A stretch of 64,000 nt of DNA, taken from contig JACPTQ010000012.1 of NCBI GenBank assembly GCA_016192705.1, positions 1 through 64,000 of the forward strand. Direction: 5' to 3'. The stretch is from Deltaproteobacteria bacterium (lineage in GTDB: Bacteria; Myxococcota; JACPTQ01). The position numbers and the translations under genes are program-made. Within the stretch, counting starts at the first letter, position 1; each line of letters starts with the position of its first letter. Shown here piece after piece: positions 8,049 to 17,011 of this stretch. The notes beneath the pieces were generated by a model, which did not search any database, was not told where the DNA came from, and worked only from the letters and a program-made list of their open reading frames with translations.

Positions 8049-9517
8049 CTTCGGCCTCCGCGGTGGCCAGAGCCAACTTCGACGTTGCGAAATCGAGCCG
8101 GCGCTGCGCCGTGTCCAACACCAACGAGTTGCGCGGGGTCGCCCTTTCCGCACTGCGCAAGCCCCCAGAGTCGCCACTCGGACGCGCCCGCAACCGCATC
8201 GCACGATCGCCAGAACTCGGGTGTAACGCCGGTGTACACGGGATTCCGAAGGCGACGCGTGAGCCGACCATTTTTCACTTCCCACGCAACTTGACACGCA
8301 AAGTGAAAATTCAAACGGCGGTCGTCGATCGACCAGCTTCTAAAACCGTCGACAAACATTCCGTCGTCGGTGTCGCGGATGAGGTCTTCGAGCGAGCCTT
8401 CGCCGGATTCAAGGTTTACGTTGACCATGCGAATGAGCGGGAATCGATTCCACGATTCGGCGCGCATCGTGCCGCCAATGACACCGCGTGCGTCAAGGCC
8501 GAGCTGCGCCGCCGTTTCTCGCGACGTCAAAAAACCGACGAGCTTGCCTCGCTCGACGATCGGCGTTCGCGTCGCGGCAACGCCATCGTCGTCAAAGGCG
8601 AACGTGCCGAGCCCGCCCTCGCACGTGGCGTCGGCGACAATGGAGACCTTGTCGCTTCCGTAGGCGAGGCGTCCCAAATCGTCTGGCCGAATGAAGCTCG
8701 TTCCCGCGAGACTCACCTCGGTGCCGAGTACGCGATCGAGCTCGACCGCGTGTCCACACGATTCGTGGATCTGGAGCGCGAGCTGGGCTGAGCCGACGAT
8801 GAGGGTTGTGCGTCCGGCCGGGCAGTCCGGTGCGCGCAGGATCTCAATCGCCTCGTCAACAACGCGCGGGGCCGCGCTCACGAGATCGAGACCCTCGATG
8901 AATTCGTACCCAGCCGCGCGGTAGCTTCCGACGGCTTCGAAGGGATAGGAGCGGCTCTCAACCTCGTCACCTTCGGCGACGACAACGTTGAGGCCGGCCG
9001 CCGTCACGACGAGGTCGTGCGTCGCGTTGGCGCCTTCGCTTGAAACGAAGCGTTTCCATTGACGCCGCGCCGAGAGAAAAACTTCCGATGAACGAACGAG
9101 CGGCGATTGGTGCGCGGCTTCGCTCGCGCGCACGGCGAGATCACATTTCTGTGCCGTTGGAACCGTGAACGGGTCGATGACGCACGGTGTTCTATAATCA
9201 CCATGGGCCGGCGGAGTTTCCGCGAGCGAGACCGGCGCTCGACGAAGCGTTGCGGCGGCCCGTGCGATGCCGACCGCTGTGCGTGCGGCCCCCGCGATCG
9301 CCGCTGGGTCAAGCCCGGGCGCGCACCCGAATCCCCATGCCCCATCCACGAGCGCACGCACGCCGACACCTTCCGACGTGTCGTGCGACACGCGCTCAAC
9401 CTGCCCGTTCCGTGCGACGATCCTCTCCGCCTCGTCGGCAACGTGGCGCGCATCGACATACGCGGCGCCGGCTCGGACCGCTTCATCGACGGCAAGAGCC
9501 AGGTCGCCATGACCCAT
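8045..9517 (-). CDS. tldD: TldD-like zinc metalloprotease
   Basis: A 490-residue TldD homologue. HESCGH at about 251-256 is the HExxxH zinc-binding and catalytic motif of the family. The N-terminal domain has ARNGQVERVSHDTSEGVGVRA-type sequence typical of TldD. It should act with the adjacent tldE product as a cytosolic peptidase with a buried active site. The ATG at 9517 lies 2 bases after the sppA stop, and the gene ends in a 4-base overlap with tldE, so sppA-tldD-tldE reads as one translationally linked proteolysis set. A longer frame starting at 9586 inside sppA is not favoured. Confidence 0.92.
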   Translation of the reverse strand: MGHGDLALAVDEAVRAGAAYVDARHVADEAERIVARNGQVERVSHDTSEGVGVRALVDGAWGFGCAPGLDPAAIAGAARTAVGIARAAATLRRAPVSLAETPPAHGDYRTPCVIDPFTVPTAQKCDLAVRASEAAHQSPLVRSSEVFLSARRQWKRFVSSEGANATHDLVVTAAGLNVVVAEGDEVESRSYPFEAVGSYRAAGYEFIEGLDLVSAAPRVVDEAIEILRAPDCPAGRTTLIVGSAQLALQIHESCGHAVELDRVLGTEVSLAGTSFIRPDDLGRLAYGSDKVSIVADATCEGGLGTFAFDDDGVAATRTPIVERGKLVGFLTSRETAAQLGLDARGVIGGTMRAESWNRFPLIRMVNVNLESGEGSLEDLIRDTDDGMFVDGFRSWSIDDRRLNFHFACQVAWEVKNGRLTRRLRNPVYTGVTPEFWRSCDAVAGASEWRLWGLAQCGKGDPAQLVGVGHGAAPARFRNVEVGSGHRGGRS

Positions 9518-9519
9518 CG

Positions 9520-11523
9520 CTACTCGACTCTGATTTCGACCGGCAACGCGGTCCAAGGCCCGGGCGACGAAAGCAGCGCTGTCCACTTTCGAAGCGGCCC
9601 GTCAAGCGCGTCAATCTTCATCGCGCGCGATAACAGCAGTGGCAGCGCATCGACGCGGACGCCACCGTCGCGAATCCAGTCGATGAACGTTTTCTTTTTC
9701 GGGTATCGAACAATTTCCACGTCAGCACCGGCCGCAAACCCCGCGCGCGTTTTCGCCGCGTCAACCGCATCCGCGAGCGACCCAATTTGATCGACGAGGC
9801 CACGGCCCTTCGCGTCACCGCCCGTCCAGACGCGCCCGCGCGCAATCCCATCGACTTTGGCGACGTCGAGCTTTCGTCCCTGCGCAACCCGCGCGAGGAA
9901 CTCTTTGTACGTTTCCTTCATCATCTTCTCGAGCGCCGCGCGCTCATTCGCATCGAATCGTGCCGCTCCCGAAAAAAGGCCGCTGTTCTTCCCGCGCGTG
10001 ACGACTTCGCGGTTGACGCCAAACTTTTTGAACAGCCCTTCCGTCACAAGCTTCCCACCAAAAACGCCAATCGAGCCCGTCAACGTTCCCGTCTCCGCAA
10101 CGATCGAGTTTGCGCCGGCCGCAATGTAGTAACCGCCCGACGCCGCGACATCCGAGAACGATGCGACGACCGGCACGCGTCGCTTGAGCGCCTCGACGGC
10201 TTGCCAAATCTGATCGCTCGCCGTTGCGGATCCGCCGGGACTGTCGACGCGCAGCACGACCGCGCGCACCGTCGCGTCCTTCTCGATCTTCTTCAGCGTC
10301 GCGACAAAATCCTCGGCGTAGATCGCTCGGTCCTGCGCGAACGGATTTCGCGTCGCTTTGCCGCCAAAAATAGGCCCGACGGCATACACCACGGCGATCT
10401 TTGGTCGTCCACTCGCGACGTCTGATTTGCTCCGACCGAAAATGTTCGAGAAAGAAAAAAGGCTCGCGAGGTCAAACTTTTTTTTCTCTCGCCCGTAATC
10501 GGCAACGAGGCGTGGCTCCTCCGTGAGCCCGAGCTTCTTCGAGATCCAGGCCACGTAGGCATCGCGGCCCATCGGCAGATCGACGAGTCGCCGCGTGACC
10601 GCCTCCGCGACCGTGAGCGGCGCGGCGTCGATGGCATCTTGCAACTCCTTTGCCGAAATCTTGCGCAAACCGGCCGCCGCCGTAAGCGCCGCCATTCGTT
10701 CGTCGAGAATCGTATCGAGCACCTCGCGCATCTCTTTCGACATGCGGTCTCGCGTGAGTGGCTCAGGCGCTGTTTTGTACTCGCCAACCGCGACCGCATC
10801 GAACGCGAGCCCGACCGACCCAAGCAAGTCCTTCAAGTACAGCGCCTCCGCGCGGACGCCCGTCACAAGCCACGCCCCCGTCGGCGCGATGGCAATTTCC
10901 TCCGCGGCGAGCGCGACGAGGTACTCTTTGGCGCCGGGCGATGTGACGTACCCAAACGCGCGCTTTCCCTTTGCACGAAACGCGGCGATGGCGCGGCGAA
11001 GCGCCTCGATTTTTGCGGCGCCACCTCCGACGTGGTCCGGCTCGACAAGGAGAGCGACGACGTTCGGATCGGTCGCGGCCTTGTTGATGGCGTCAACGAC
11101 TTGCTGGAGTGAACGTGGGCCCATACCGAAGAGGTCGAGCGGATCCTCAAGCTCTTCGAGGGTCCCGTCGATGCGAAGATGGACGATGATTTTTCCCGGC
11201 TCAACCGGATCGTCTTTCCGCGCGTCCTGACCGAGAAGGCCACCCACGTCGCCGCCTTGTGCCATCGACCCAAGCAGCTTCATCGCGTCTTTGAGAGCGT
11301 CGCCGAGGCCATCGGGGGTGCGCGGCTCGTCCTCTTTGGGTCTCGGTTTCTCGCGGCGCTTGTCGCGGGCCCGCTCACGGCGATCCTTGCTGTCGTCGCG
11401 ACGAGCAGTTTCGCGGCGCTCGGTTTTCGCGTCTGCGTCATCCGAATCGGATCGCTGGGGCGGTTTGCATCCGCCCTGCAGAAGCGCAATCGCGACGGCA
11501 ACCGAAACGTTGAAGGCGCGCAT
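9520..11523 (-). CDS. sppA: Signal peptide peptidase SppA, long form with charged N-terminal insert
   Basis: A 667-residue double-domain SppA. The N-terminal half carries the general-base lysine in GEYKTAPEPLTRDR (K250); the C-terminal half carries the nucleophile serine in DVAASGGYYIAAG (S462), followed by TLTGSIGVFGGK. It degrades cleaved signal peptides at the membrane. The first 20 residues look like a lipoprotein signal with a non-ideal lipobox (QGGC), and residues about 24-70 are an unusual highly charged, Arg/Asp/Glu/Lys-rich segment before the first catalytic domain. ATG 11523 lies 2 bases after the secG stop. Placement next to secG and tldDE fits a protein export and peptide-clearance role. 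Confidence 0.93.
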   Translation of the reverse strand: MRAFNVSVAVAIALLQGGCKPPQRSDSDDADAKTERRETARRDDSKDRRERARDKRREKPRPKEDEPRTPDGLGDALKDAMKLLGSMAQGGDVGGLLGQDARKDDPVEPGKIIVHLRIDGTLEELEDPLDLFGMGPRSLQQVVDAINKAATDPNVVALLVEPDHVGGGAAKIEALRRAIAAFRAKGKRAFGYVTSPGAKEYLVALAAEEIAIAPTGAWLVTGVRAEALYLKDLLGSVGLAFDAVAVGEYKTAPEPLTRDRMSKEMREVLDTILDERMAALTAAAGLRKISAKELQDAIDAAPLTVAEAVTRRLVDLPMGRDAYVAWISKKLGLTEEPRLVADYGREKKKFDLASLFSFSNIFGRSKSDVASGRPKIAVVYAVGPIFGGKATRNPFAQDRAIYAEDFVATLKKIEKDATVRAVVLRVDSPGGSATASDQIWQAVEALKRRVPVVASFSDVAASGGYYIAAGANSIVAETGTLTGSIGVFGGKLVTEGLFKKFGVNREVVTRGKNSGLFSGAARFDANERAALEKMMKETYKEFLARVAQGRKLDVAKVDGIARGRVWTGGDAKGRGLVDQIGSLADAVDAAKTRAGFAAGADVEIVRYPKKKTFIDWIRDGGVRVDALPLLLSRAMKIDALDGPLRKWTALLSSPGPWTALPVEIRVE

Positions 11524-11525
11524 GC

Positions 11526-12125
11526 TTATGGGCGCTTTGGCGGTGTCTCGCCAGGCTGATCCGTTGGTCGCGTTTCTGCCGCGCGCGGTGTCTCTCGTGC
11601 GTCCGGTGCGCTCGCGCCCGCCCGAGGCGGAGGAAGTCGCGGTGGCGCCGGAGGTGTCGGTGGCGTCGGCCGAATTTCGCGCGGTATGCCTGCGCCTTGA
11701 CCAGCCGTCGTCGCGCTTCCCGGTGGAATCGTTGGCATGGCCGGAACCGTCAGCGACGTCACGCCGCCGTCGGCCCCCACGACGTTAAGCACCGTGCCGC
11801 CATCGACCGCGCCGCCCACCTGGCCTGCCACTGCGCCCGCCCCGGCCACCGCCTTCTTTTTCTTTCCATGTTTTTTGCCGAGCTTAGAATCTTGCCGCGT
11901 CGCATTGAGCGACAAAAACACCGACGTCAGCATGAACAGCCCCGCCATCGCCGCCGTCATCTTCGACAAAAACGTCGCTGGCCCGCGCGCCCCAAACAGC
12001 GAACCGCTTCCGCTCGCTCCGAAAGCTGCCCCGACACCGCCGCCCTTTCCCGCCTGAAGCAAGACGACCACAATCAAAAAGAGGCAGATGAGGATGTGAA
12101 GAATGGTCAGCAAGACGGACAGCAT
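11526..12125 (-). CDS. secG: Preprotein translocase subunit SecG with long C-terminal extension
   Basis: The first ~75 residues are a normal SecG: a first helix (LLTILHILICLFLIVVVLLQ), the conserved GKGGGVGAAFGASGSGSLFGARGPATFLSK loop (split here: GKGGGVGAAFGASG, then SGSLFGARGPATFLSK) and a second helix. SecG normally ends about here; this protein runs to 199 residues with a Lys-rich patch (KKHGKKKK) and a Gly/Ala/Pro/Thr-rich tail of about 110 residues. The tail's function is unknown; it is low complexity. The start is ATG 12125 with AAGGAG 9 bases upstream. pgk-tpiA-secG is a common bacterial gene order, and here sppA follows. Confidence 0.9.
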   Translation of the reverse strand: MLSVLLTILHILICLFLIVVVLLQAGKGGGVGAAFGASGSGSLFGARGPATFLSKMTAAMAGLFMLTSVFLSLNATRQDSKLGKKHGKKKKAVAGAGAVAGQVGGAVDGGTVLNVVGADGGVTSLTVPAMPTIPPGSATTAGQGAGIPREIRPTPPTPPAPPRLPPPRAGASAPDARETPRAAETRPTDQPGETPPKRP

Positions 12126-12142
12126 ATCGATCGACTCCTTCG

Positions 12143-12973
12143 TTATCCTTTTCGTTCGCGCGCCCGCGCGATCCCTTCCCCGATCGCGACAAAAGCCTCG
12201 ACATCGAGGCTTGCGCCGCCAACAAGGGCACCGTTTACGTCCGGGCACCGCCCGATTTCGACTACATTATCCGGTTTTACGCTTCCGCCATAGAGAATTC
12301 GCAGATGTGCGGCGATGGCGGCGCCGAAGCGGTCGGCGAGTCGCGCACGTATATAATGATGCGCCTTCTCGGCCTGTTCGGGCGTCGCGTTTTTCCCGGT
12401 GCCGATGGCCCAGACCGGTTCGTAGGCAATGACCAATTCACGCGACGACGCGATCGAGACCCCGTCTAACGCGGCCGCAAGCTGGGCGTTAAGGCGCGCC
12501 TCTGTTTCGCCGCGGTCACGCTCGACGAGTTGTTCACCAACGCAGAGGATCGGCACAAGGCCCGCGCTCTGCGCCGATTTGAGCTTTCGCCCAACCTCAT
12601 CGTCCGATTCGCCGATGCCATAGGCGTGTGTCGTCCCCTGGGCCACGCGCCGCTCAGAATGCCCGACAAGCACGAATTCGCACCCCACATCAACGAGCAT
12701 CTTCGCCGAAACTTCACCCGTGAACGCACCCGACGCCGACGAGTGGACGTTTTGTGCGGCGAGCCCAAACGGGTCCTTGAGCCGCCGCGCAACCGACCCG
12801 ATCAGCGGGAAGGCCGGCGCGACGACAACATCGACGCCGCGCAGGCGATCCCAAGCGGCGTTCAGCTTCTCGACGAAATCGATCGCTTCCTTGGTGACCT
12901 TGTTCATCTTCCAGTTCGCGACGACGAGAGCGCGGACGTTTTTTGTCTCTGCGCTTTGAGGTTGCGCCGTCAC
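12143..12973 (-). CDS. tpiA: Triosephosphate isomerase
   Basis: A 276-residue TIM barrel that interconverts dihydroxyacetone phosphate and glyceraldehyde 3-phosphate in glycolysis. Key motifs are present: VANWKMNK (catalytic Asn/Lys), LVGHSERR (catalytic His), [11 protein letters not shown] (catalytic Glu in the flexible-loop region), and [10 protein letters not shown] (phosphate binding). The N-terminus is about 15 residues longer than usual. The start is GTG 12973, whose GTGA overlaps the pgk stop, giving translational coupling. It is cytosolic. Confidence 0.96.
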   Translation of the reverse strand: MTAQPQSAETKNVRALVVANWKMNKVTKEAIDFVEKLNAAWDRLRGVDVVVAPAFPLIGSVARRLKDPFGLAAQNVHSSASGAFTGEVSAKMLVDVGCEFVLVGHSERRVAQGTTHAYGIGESDDEVGRKLKSAQSAGLVPILCVGEQLVERDRGETEARLNAQLAAALDGVSIASSRELVIAYEPVWAIGTGKNATPEQAEKAHHYIRARLADRFGAAIAAHLRILYGGSVKPDNVVEIGRCPDVNGALVGGASLDVEAFVAIGEGIARARERKG

Positions 12974-14190
12974 TTGAGCGCCTCGATCCCCGGAAGCCCA
13001 TGTCCCTCAAGGAATTCGAGCGACGCACCGCCGCCCGTCGACACGTGCGTCAGTTCGGCTGCGACGCCCGCCTCGTGAACCGCCGCGACCGAGTCGCCGC
13101 CACCCACGACAACCACAGCCCCGCGCCGCGCTGCCTCAGCCACCGCCTCAGCCACCCTGCGCGTTCCGCGATCGAACGGTTTCATCTCGAACGCGCCGAG
13201 CGGACCATTCCAAAAAACTGTTTTCGCACCGAGCACCCGCGCTCGGACCGCTTCAATCGTTGCGGGGCCGAGATCGACGATGAGGCGATCGGCCGGCACC
13301 GCCCGAACGCTGACGCCATCGTCCCAAGGAGCGCCCGCCGATAAGTCTCGCGCCGCAACAACATCCGTTGGCAACACGATGGGAAGCCCGCGGCCCTTCG
13401 CGCGATCGAGGATGCGCCGCGCTGTCGCGAGCTGGCCGTCTTCAACGAGCGACCGGCCGACGTTATGCCCCAAGGCGAGGAGAAACGTGTTCGCCATCGC
13501 GCCGCCGATGACGATCGCGTCGAGCCGTGGCAACAAGTTTTCGAGCGCAGCGATTTTGTCCGAGACCTTCACGCCGCCAAAAATCGCGACAAACGGGCGC
13601 TCAACATCGCCCAAGAGTCGCCCCAGCTCGTGGATCTCTTTCTCCATCAAGAATCCAACGCCACGCGTCGCCACATGCTTGACCATCCCCACGGTTGAGG
13701 CGTGCGCGCGGTGGGCCGTGCCGAACGCGTCGTTGACGTAAACCTCGGCGTGCGCCGCGAGGGCGCGCGCGAACGCATCGTCGTTTTCTTCTTCGCCCGG
13801 ATGAAACCGCAGGTTTTCGAGGAGCGCCACGTCGCCCGCGCGCAGGTCTCGGCACACTTTGATCGCGCCGTCGCCAATGGCGTCGTCGGTCAGGCGCACG
13901 TCGCAATCGAGCAACCCCGCGAGGTGCGTCCCAACGGGTTCGAGCGAAAACTCGGGTTTGAATTTTCCTTTGGGGCGGCCGAGGTGCGACGCGAGAATGA
14001 CGCGGGCGCCGCGGCCGCGGGCATGGCGAATGGTCGGGAGCGCTTCGCGGATGCGCGTGTCGTCGGCGACGCGAAGACCGGCGCCTGCCCCGGCGAGCGG
14101 AACGTTGAAATCAACGCGAATAAAGACGCGCTTGTCCTCGATCGGGAGCGCATCGATGCGTGTTGGCGTTGCAGTTGTGGGTGTCGCCAT
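12970..14190 (-). CDS. pgk: Phosphoglycerate kinase
   Basis: A 406-residue enzyme transferring phosphate from 1,3-bisphosphoglycerate to ADP. The signature RVDFNVPL is near residue 25, substrate-binding [11 protein letters not shown] near 65, and the nucleotide-binding GGGDSVAAV and [16 protein letters not shown] near the end. Length is normal for bacteria. ATG 14190 is preceded by AGAGGT. It is coupled to tpiA by a 4-base overlap and lies 27 bp after the glycosyltransferase gene, with which it may share transcription. Confidence 0.97.
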   Translation of the reverse strand: MATPTTATPTRIDALPIEDKRVFIRVDFNVPLAGAGAGLRVADDTRIREALPTIRHARGRGARVILASHLGRPKGKFKPEFSLEPVGTHLAGLLDCDVRLTDDAIGDGAIKVCRDLRAGDVALLENLRFHPGEEENDDAFARALAAHAEVYVNDAFGTAHRAHASTVGMVKHVATRGVGFLMEKEIHELGRLLGDVERPFVAIFGGVKVSDKIAALENLLPRLDAIVIGGAMANTFLLALGHNVGRSLVEDGQLATARRILDRAKGRGLPIVLPTDVVAARDLSAGAPWDDGVSVRAVPADRLIVDLGPATIEAVRARVLGAKTVFWNGPLGAFEMKPFDRGTRRVAEAVAEAARRGAVVVVGGGDSVAAVHEAGVAAELTHVSTGGGASLEFLEGHGLPGIEALK

Positions 14191-14217
14191 CGTTTGACCT
14201 CTAAAAAGCTCGGAAGT

Positions 14218-15435
14218 TTATGTTGGCGACCCGCGCGAGTCAATCTGGCCACAGCCGAGGAGATCTTGAAACGCTGCGACGATGACAGGCCACGCGTATG
14301 TTTTAGTTGTGAAGGCGCGGCCGTTTTCGCCGAGGCGTGCGGCGCGCGCTTTACCTCGGAGAACGGCATCGCACGCGGTTGCGAATTCGGTGGCGTCGCG
14401 ATACCAAAGTCCGCCCTCTGAGCGGCGGCACTGGCCGACAAGGACGTCGCACGCGCCGTTCACGATAACGGGTTTTGTGAGGCTCCAGGCTTCGAGGCAC
14501 GCGAGCGAAAGGCTTTCGAGCGGCGACGGCATAACGAGAGCGGACGACGCGGCGATGGCGTCCCACTTCGTTTGGTCGTCGACGAAGCCGATCGCGTGGA
14601 CACCGCCAGTTGGCGGCAGGTCCATAAATGGCTTTCCGACAAGGACCAAGTCGATGTCGCGGCCTCGCGCGCGCGCGGATTCGCGATAACGCGCGAAGTC
14701 GTCGATAAGGCTGCGGACGCCCTTCTGCGGATCGATGCGGCCGACATAAATGAGAAACGGCGCGGTGATTCCATAGCGCCGGCGAAACCGTTCGGCGTCG
14801 ACGCGGCGAGGCGGCGAAACGGCAACGCCCGCGATGGGGCCATCGAAAACGACGCGCGGAAAGCGGTTGCGGAGGAAGTCACGCTCTTCGATCGTGTTGA
14901 AGACGAAGCCGCGCGGGCGCGCGAAGAGGTCGTCGAAAATCGAAAGGTGGATGGGCCATTCGTCGTGCGCGGTTGGGACGAGGAACGCGCGGTCGGCGAC
15001 GCGCGGAAGGCCAAAATAGGTTGTTGCGTAAAGGTAGGTGAAGAAGATAAACGCGTCGTAAGCCGTGCGGTGTGTCGTGAGGAAATCGAGGAGAGCGGGT
15101 GACCACGGGCCTTGGGCGCGCATCCACGCTTCCTCGGCGGCGCGCGTGTTGCGCCCACTGTTCGCCTTGATGGCGCGCGAATGCAGATTGAACGACGGCA
15201 TGTGGCGCGGTCGCAAAACTGGAAAGCGGCGAATGGTCACGCGCTCGAGGAGGGTGTCGCCAGGAGGGTAGTCGTTCGCCCACGTGAGGTGGTCGGTCGC
15301 GCACGTTGTCACGATGTCGACGTTCCAAACGCTGGCCATTTTTATGGCGATGGCGAGGCCGTGTCGTTCGGCGCCGCCATTGACGGCGTAACCGCAACGC
15401 TGGACGACAAACGCGACTCGGGGTTTTGGGGTCAT
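14218..15435 (-). CDS. Glycosyltransferase family 4 protein
   Basis: A 405-residue GT-B glycosyltransferase. The N-terminal domain has VVQRCGYAVNGGAERHG (sugar-acceptor side glycine loop); the C-terminal domain has LIYVGRIDPQKGV and the E-x7-E-like PSPLESLSLACLEAWSLTKPVI nucleotide-sugar site. It is a retaining transferase for polysaccharide assembly at the cytoplasmic face; donor and acceptor are unknown. The start ATG 15435 is favoured over GTG 15453; neither has a clear ribosome site. It lies 34 bp downstream of rfbH and upstream of pgk, so it bridges the polysaccharide locus and the housekeeping run. Confidence 0.88.
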   Translation of the reverse strand: MTPKPRVAFVVQRCGYAVNGGAERHGLAIAIKMASVWNVDIVTTCATDHLTWANDYPPGDTLLERVTIRRFPVLRPRHMPSFNLHSRAIKANSGRNTRAAEEAWMRAQGPWSPALLDFLTTHRTAYDAFIFFTYLYATTYFGLPRVADRAFLVPTAHDEWPIHLSIFDDLFARPRGFVFNTIEERDFLRNRFPRVVFDGPIAGVAVSPPRRVDAERFRRRYGITAPFLIYVGRIDPQKGVRSLIDDFARYRESARARGRDIDLVLVGKPFMDLPPTGGVHAIGFVDDQTKWDAIAASSALVMPSPLESLSLACLEAWSLTKPVIVNGACDVLVGQCRRSEGGLWYRDATEFATACDAVLRGKARAARLGENGRAFTTKTYAWPVIVAAFQDLLGCGQIDSRGSPT

Positions 15436-15469
15436 CGCGGCCGATGAATACACCAGACGGTGCCGGCCG

Positions 15470-16831
15470 TCAGCGACGCGCGGCCTTCACGGCGGCTTCG
15501 AGCTGCTCAACCATGTAACTGATTCTGGCGGCGTCAAGTCCCGGGTGAACGCCGATCCAAAATGTCCGCTTGAGAATCTCGTCGGACGCAGCGAGATCAC
15601 CGTGGCGCCTGAATTCAATACCCTTATACGCCGGCTGTTTCGCAAGGTTGCTGCCAAAAAGGAGCCGCGTGCCGACCTTGTGCTCCTCAAGGAACCGGGT
15701 CAGTTTCTCGCGATCGACGCCGTTCGCGCAGTGCATGGGAAAGCCAAACCAACTAGGTTCTGTCCCGGGCGTTGCGCGAACGGGGATCAGCCCCTCGCTA
15801 AGCGCCGGGTTCGACGTTACGGCGTCAAATAGCGTTTGCCAATTGCGTCGCCGCGCCGCGATGAAGCCGTCGAGTTTGTCGAGTTGCGAGAGACCGATGG
15901 CCGCTTGCATGTCGGTCATTTTCAAGTTGTACCCGATGGTCGAGTAGACGTACTTGTGGTCGTACCCGCACGGGAGGCCGTCGAATGTCCACGCGAATCG
16001 CTTGCCGCACGTGTTGTCTTTCCCCGGCTCGCACCAACAATCGCGTCCCCAATCGCGAAGGCTCTCAACCGCGCGTCGCATCCGGCCGTCGCGCGCGATC
16101 ACCGCGCCGCCTTCGCCGGTCGTGATGTGGTGCGCGGGGTAAAAGCTGAGCGTTGCGTAGTCGCCGAACGAGCCGACGGGGGCCGCCGCGGCGCCGCTGT
16201 CGGTCGCGGTTTGAAGGGTTGCGCCCAAAGCGTCGCAGCAATCCTCGACGAGAAAAAGCCCCTCGCGTCGGCACCACTCCGCAATCTTGTCGACGCGGTA
16301 AGGATTCCCCAGCGTGTGGGCGAGCACGACGGCGCGCGTTTTTGCTGACCGCGCGGCCATCACCGTCTCGGGGAGCGCGTTCAGCGTGGCGAAATCGACG
16401 TCGATGAGAACAGGAACCCAGCCGTTTTGGATAATTGGGTTCAGCGTCGTTGGAAAGCCGGCCGCTGCCGTGATGACTTCGTCGCCGCGCTCAAGCGGTT
16501 TAACGTTGAAATCGCGGAGCATCGGCGAACCGAGGGCAGAGATGGCGACGAGGTTCGCGCTCGAACCGCTGTTGACGAGAAGCGCGTTCCCCTTTCTGTT
16601 CATACGCGCCGGGAGCTTGGCCTCCAGGTCGCGCGAAAACCGCCCCGCGGTCAGCCACAAGTCGAGCGACGCGTCGAGCAGCGAAACGAGGTCGCGTTCG
16701 TCAATGACTTTCGCCGTGACGGGGACGTAGGTGACGCCTGGAACGAAAGGCTTGGGTGCGTGGGCTGTCGCAAAAAAGGCGCGCGCCGCGTCAAAAACGC
16801 GTTTTCGAAGCTCGGTCTCGATGTCGTTCAC
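15470..16831 (-). CDS. rfbH: RfbH-type 4-keto-6-deoxyhexose 3-dehydratase (PMP and Fe-S enzyme)
   Basis: A 453-residue member of the DegT/DnrJ/EryC1 aminotransferase fold that has become a dehydratase. The position of the Schiff-base lysine is histidine in SFYPAHHITTGEGGA, the hallmark of E1/RfbH/ColD-type enzymes. The cysteine set in DCWCEPGKDNTCGKRF matches the [2Fe-2S] ligands of RfbH/E1 rather than ColD. The reaction is C3 deoxygenation of an NDP-4-keto-6-deoxyhexose toward a 3,6-dideoxyhexose. The start is GTG 16831, matching the family start (DIETELRKR). A dedicated E3-type reductase is not seen in this window. It is divergent from the rmlA-rmlC fusion gene across a 180-bp gap. Confidence 0.88.
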   Translation of the reverse strand: MNDIETELRKRVFDAARAFFATAHAPKPFVPGVTYVPVTAKVIDERDLVSLLDASLDLWLTAGRFSRDLEAKLPARMNRKGNALLVNSGSSANLVAISALGSPMLRDFNVKPLERGDEVITAAAGFPTTLNPIIQNGWVPVLIDVDFATLNALPETVMAARSAKTRAVVLAHTLGNPYRVDKIAEWCRREGLFLVEDCCDALGATLQTATDSGAAAAPVGSFGDYATLSFYPAHHITTGEGGAVIARDGRMRRAVESLRDWGRDCWCEPGKDNTCGKRFAWTFDGLPCGYDHKYVYSTIGYNLKMTDMQAAIGLSQLDKLDGFIAARRRNWQTLFDAVTSNPALSEGLIPVRATPGTEPSWFGFPMHCANGVDREKLTRFLEEHKVGTRLLFGSNLAKQPAYKGIEFRRHGDLAASDEILKRTFWIGVHPGLDAARISYMVEQLEAAVKAARR

Positions 16832-17011
16832 GCCGCTCAAGACGGCCGATTGTCTACCTGGCGTGTCCGCCCTCGTCAAGGCGGCGACGACGAAAACCGT
16901 TCTGCGCCTTAGCCATTGCCTTCTGCGCCGGCGCCGTAGTAAGAACTCGGCGCTCATGCTCAATCAAGTCGTGCAAACGAAGCTAGGCGCGCGAAAGTGG
17001 GGACGTTCGAC

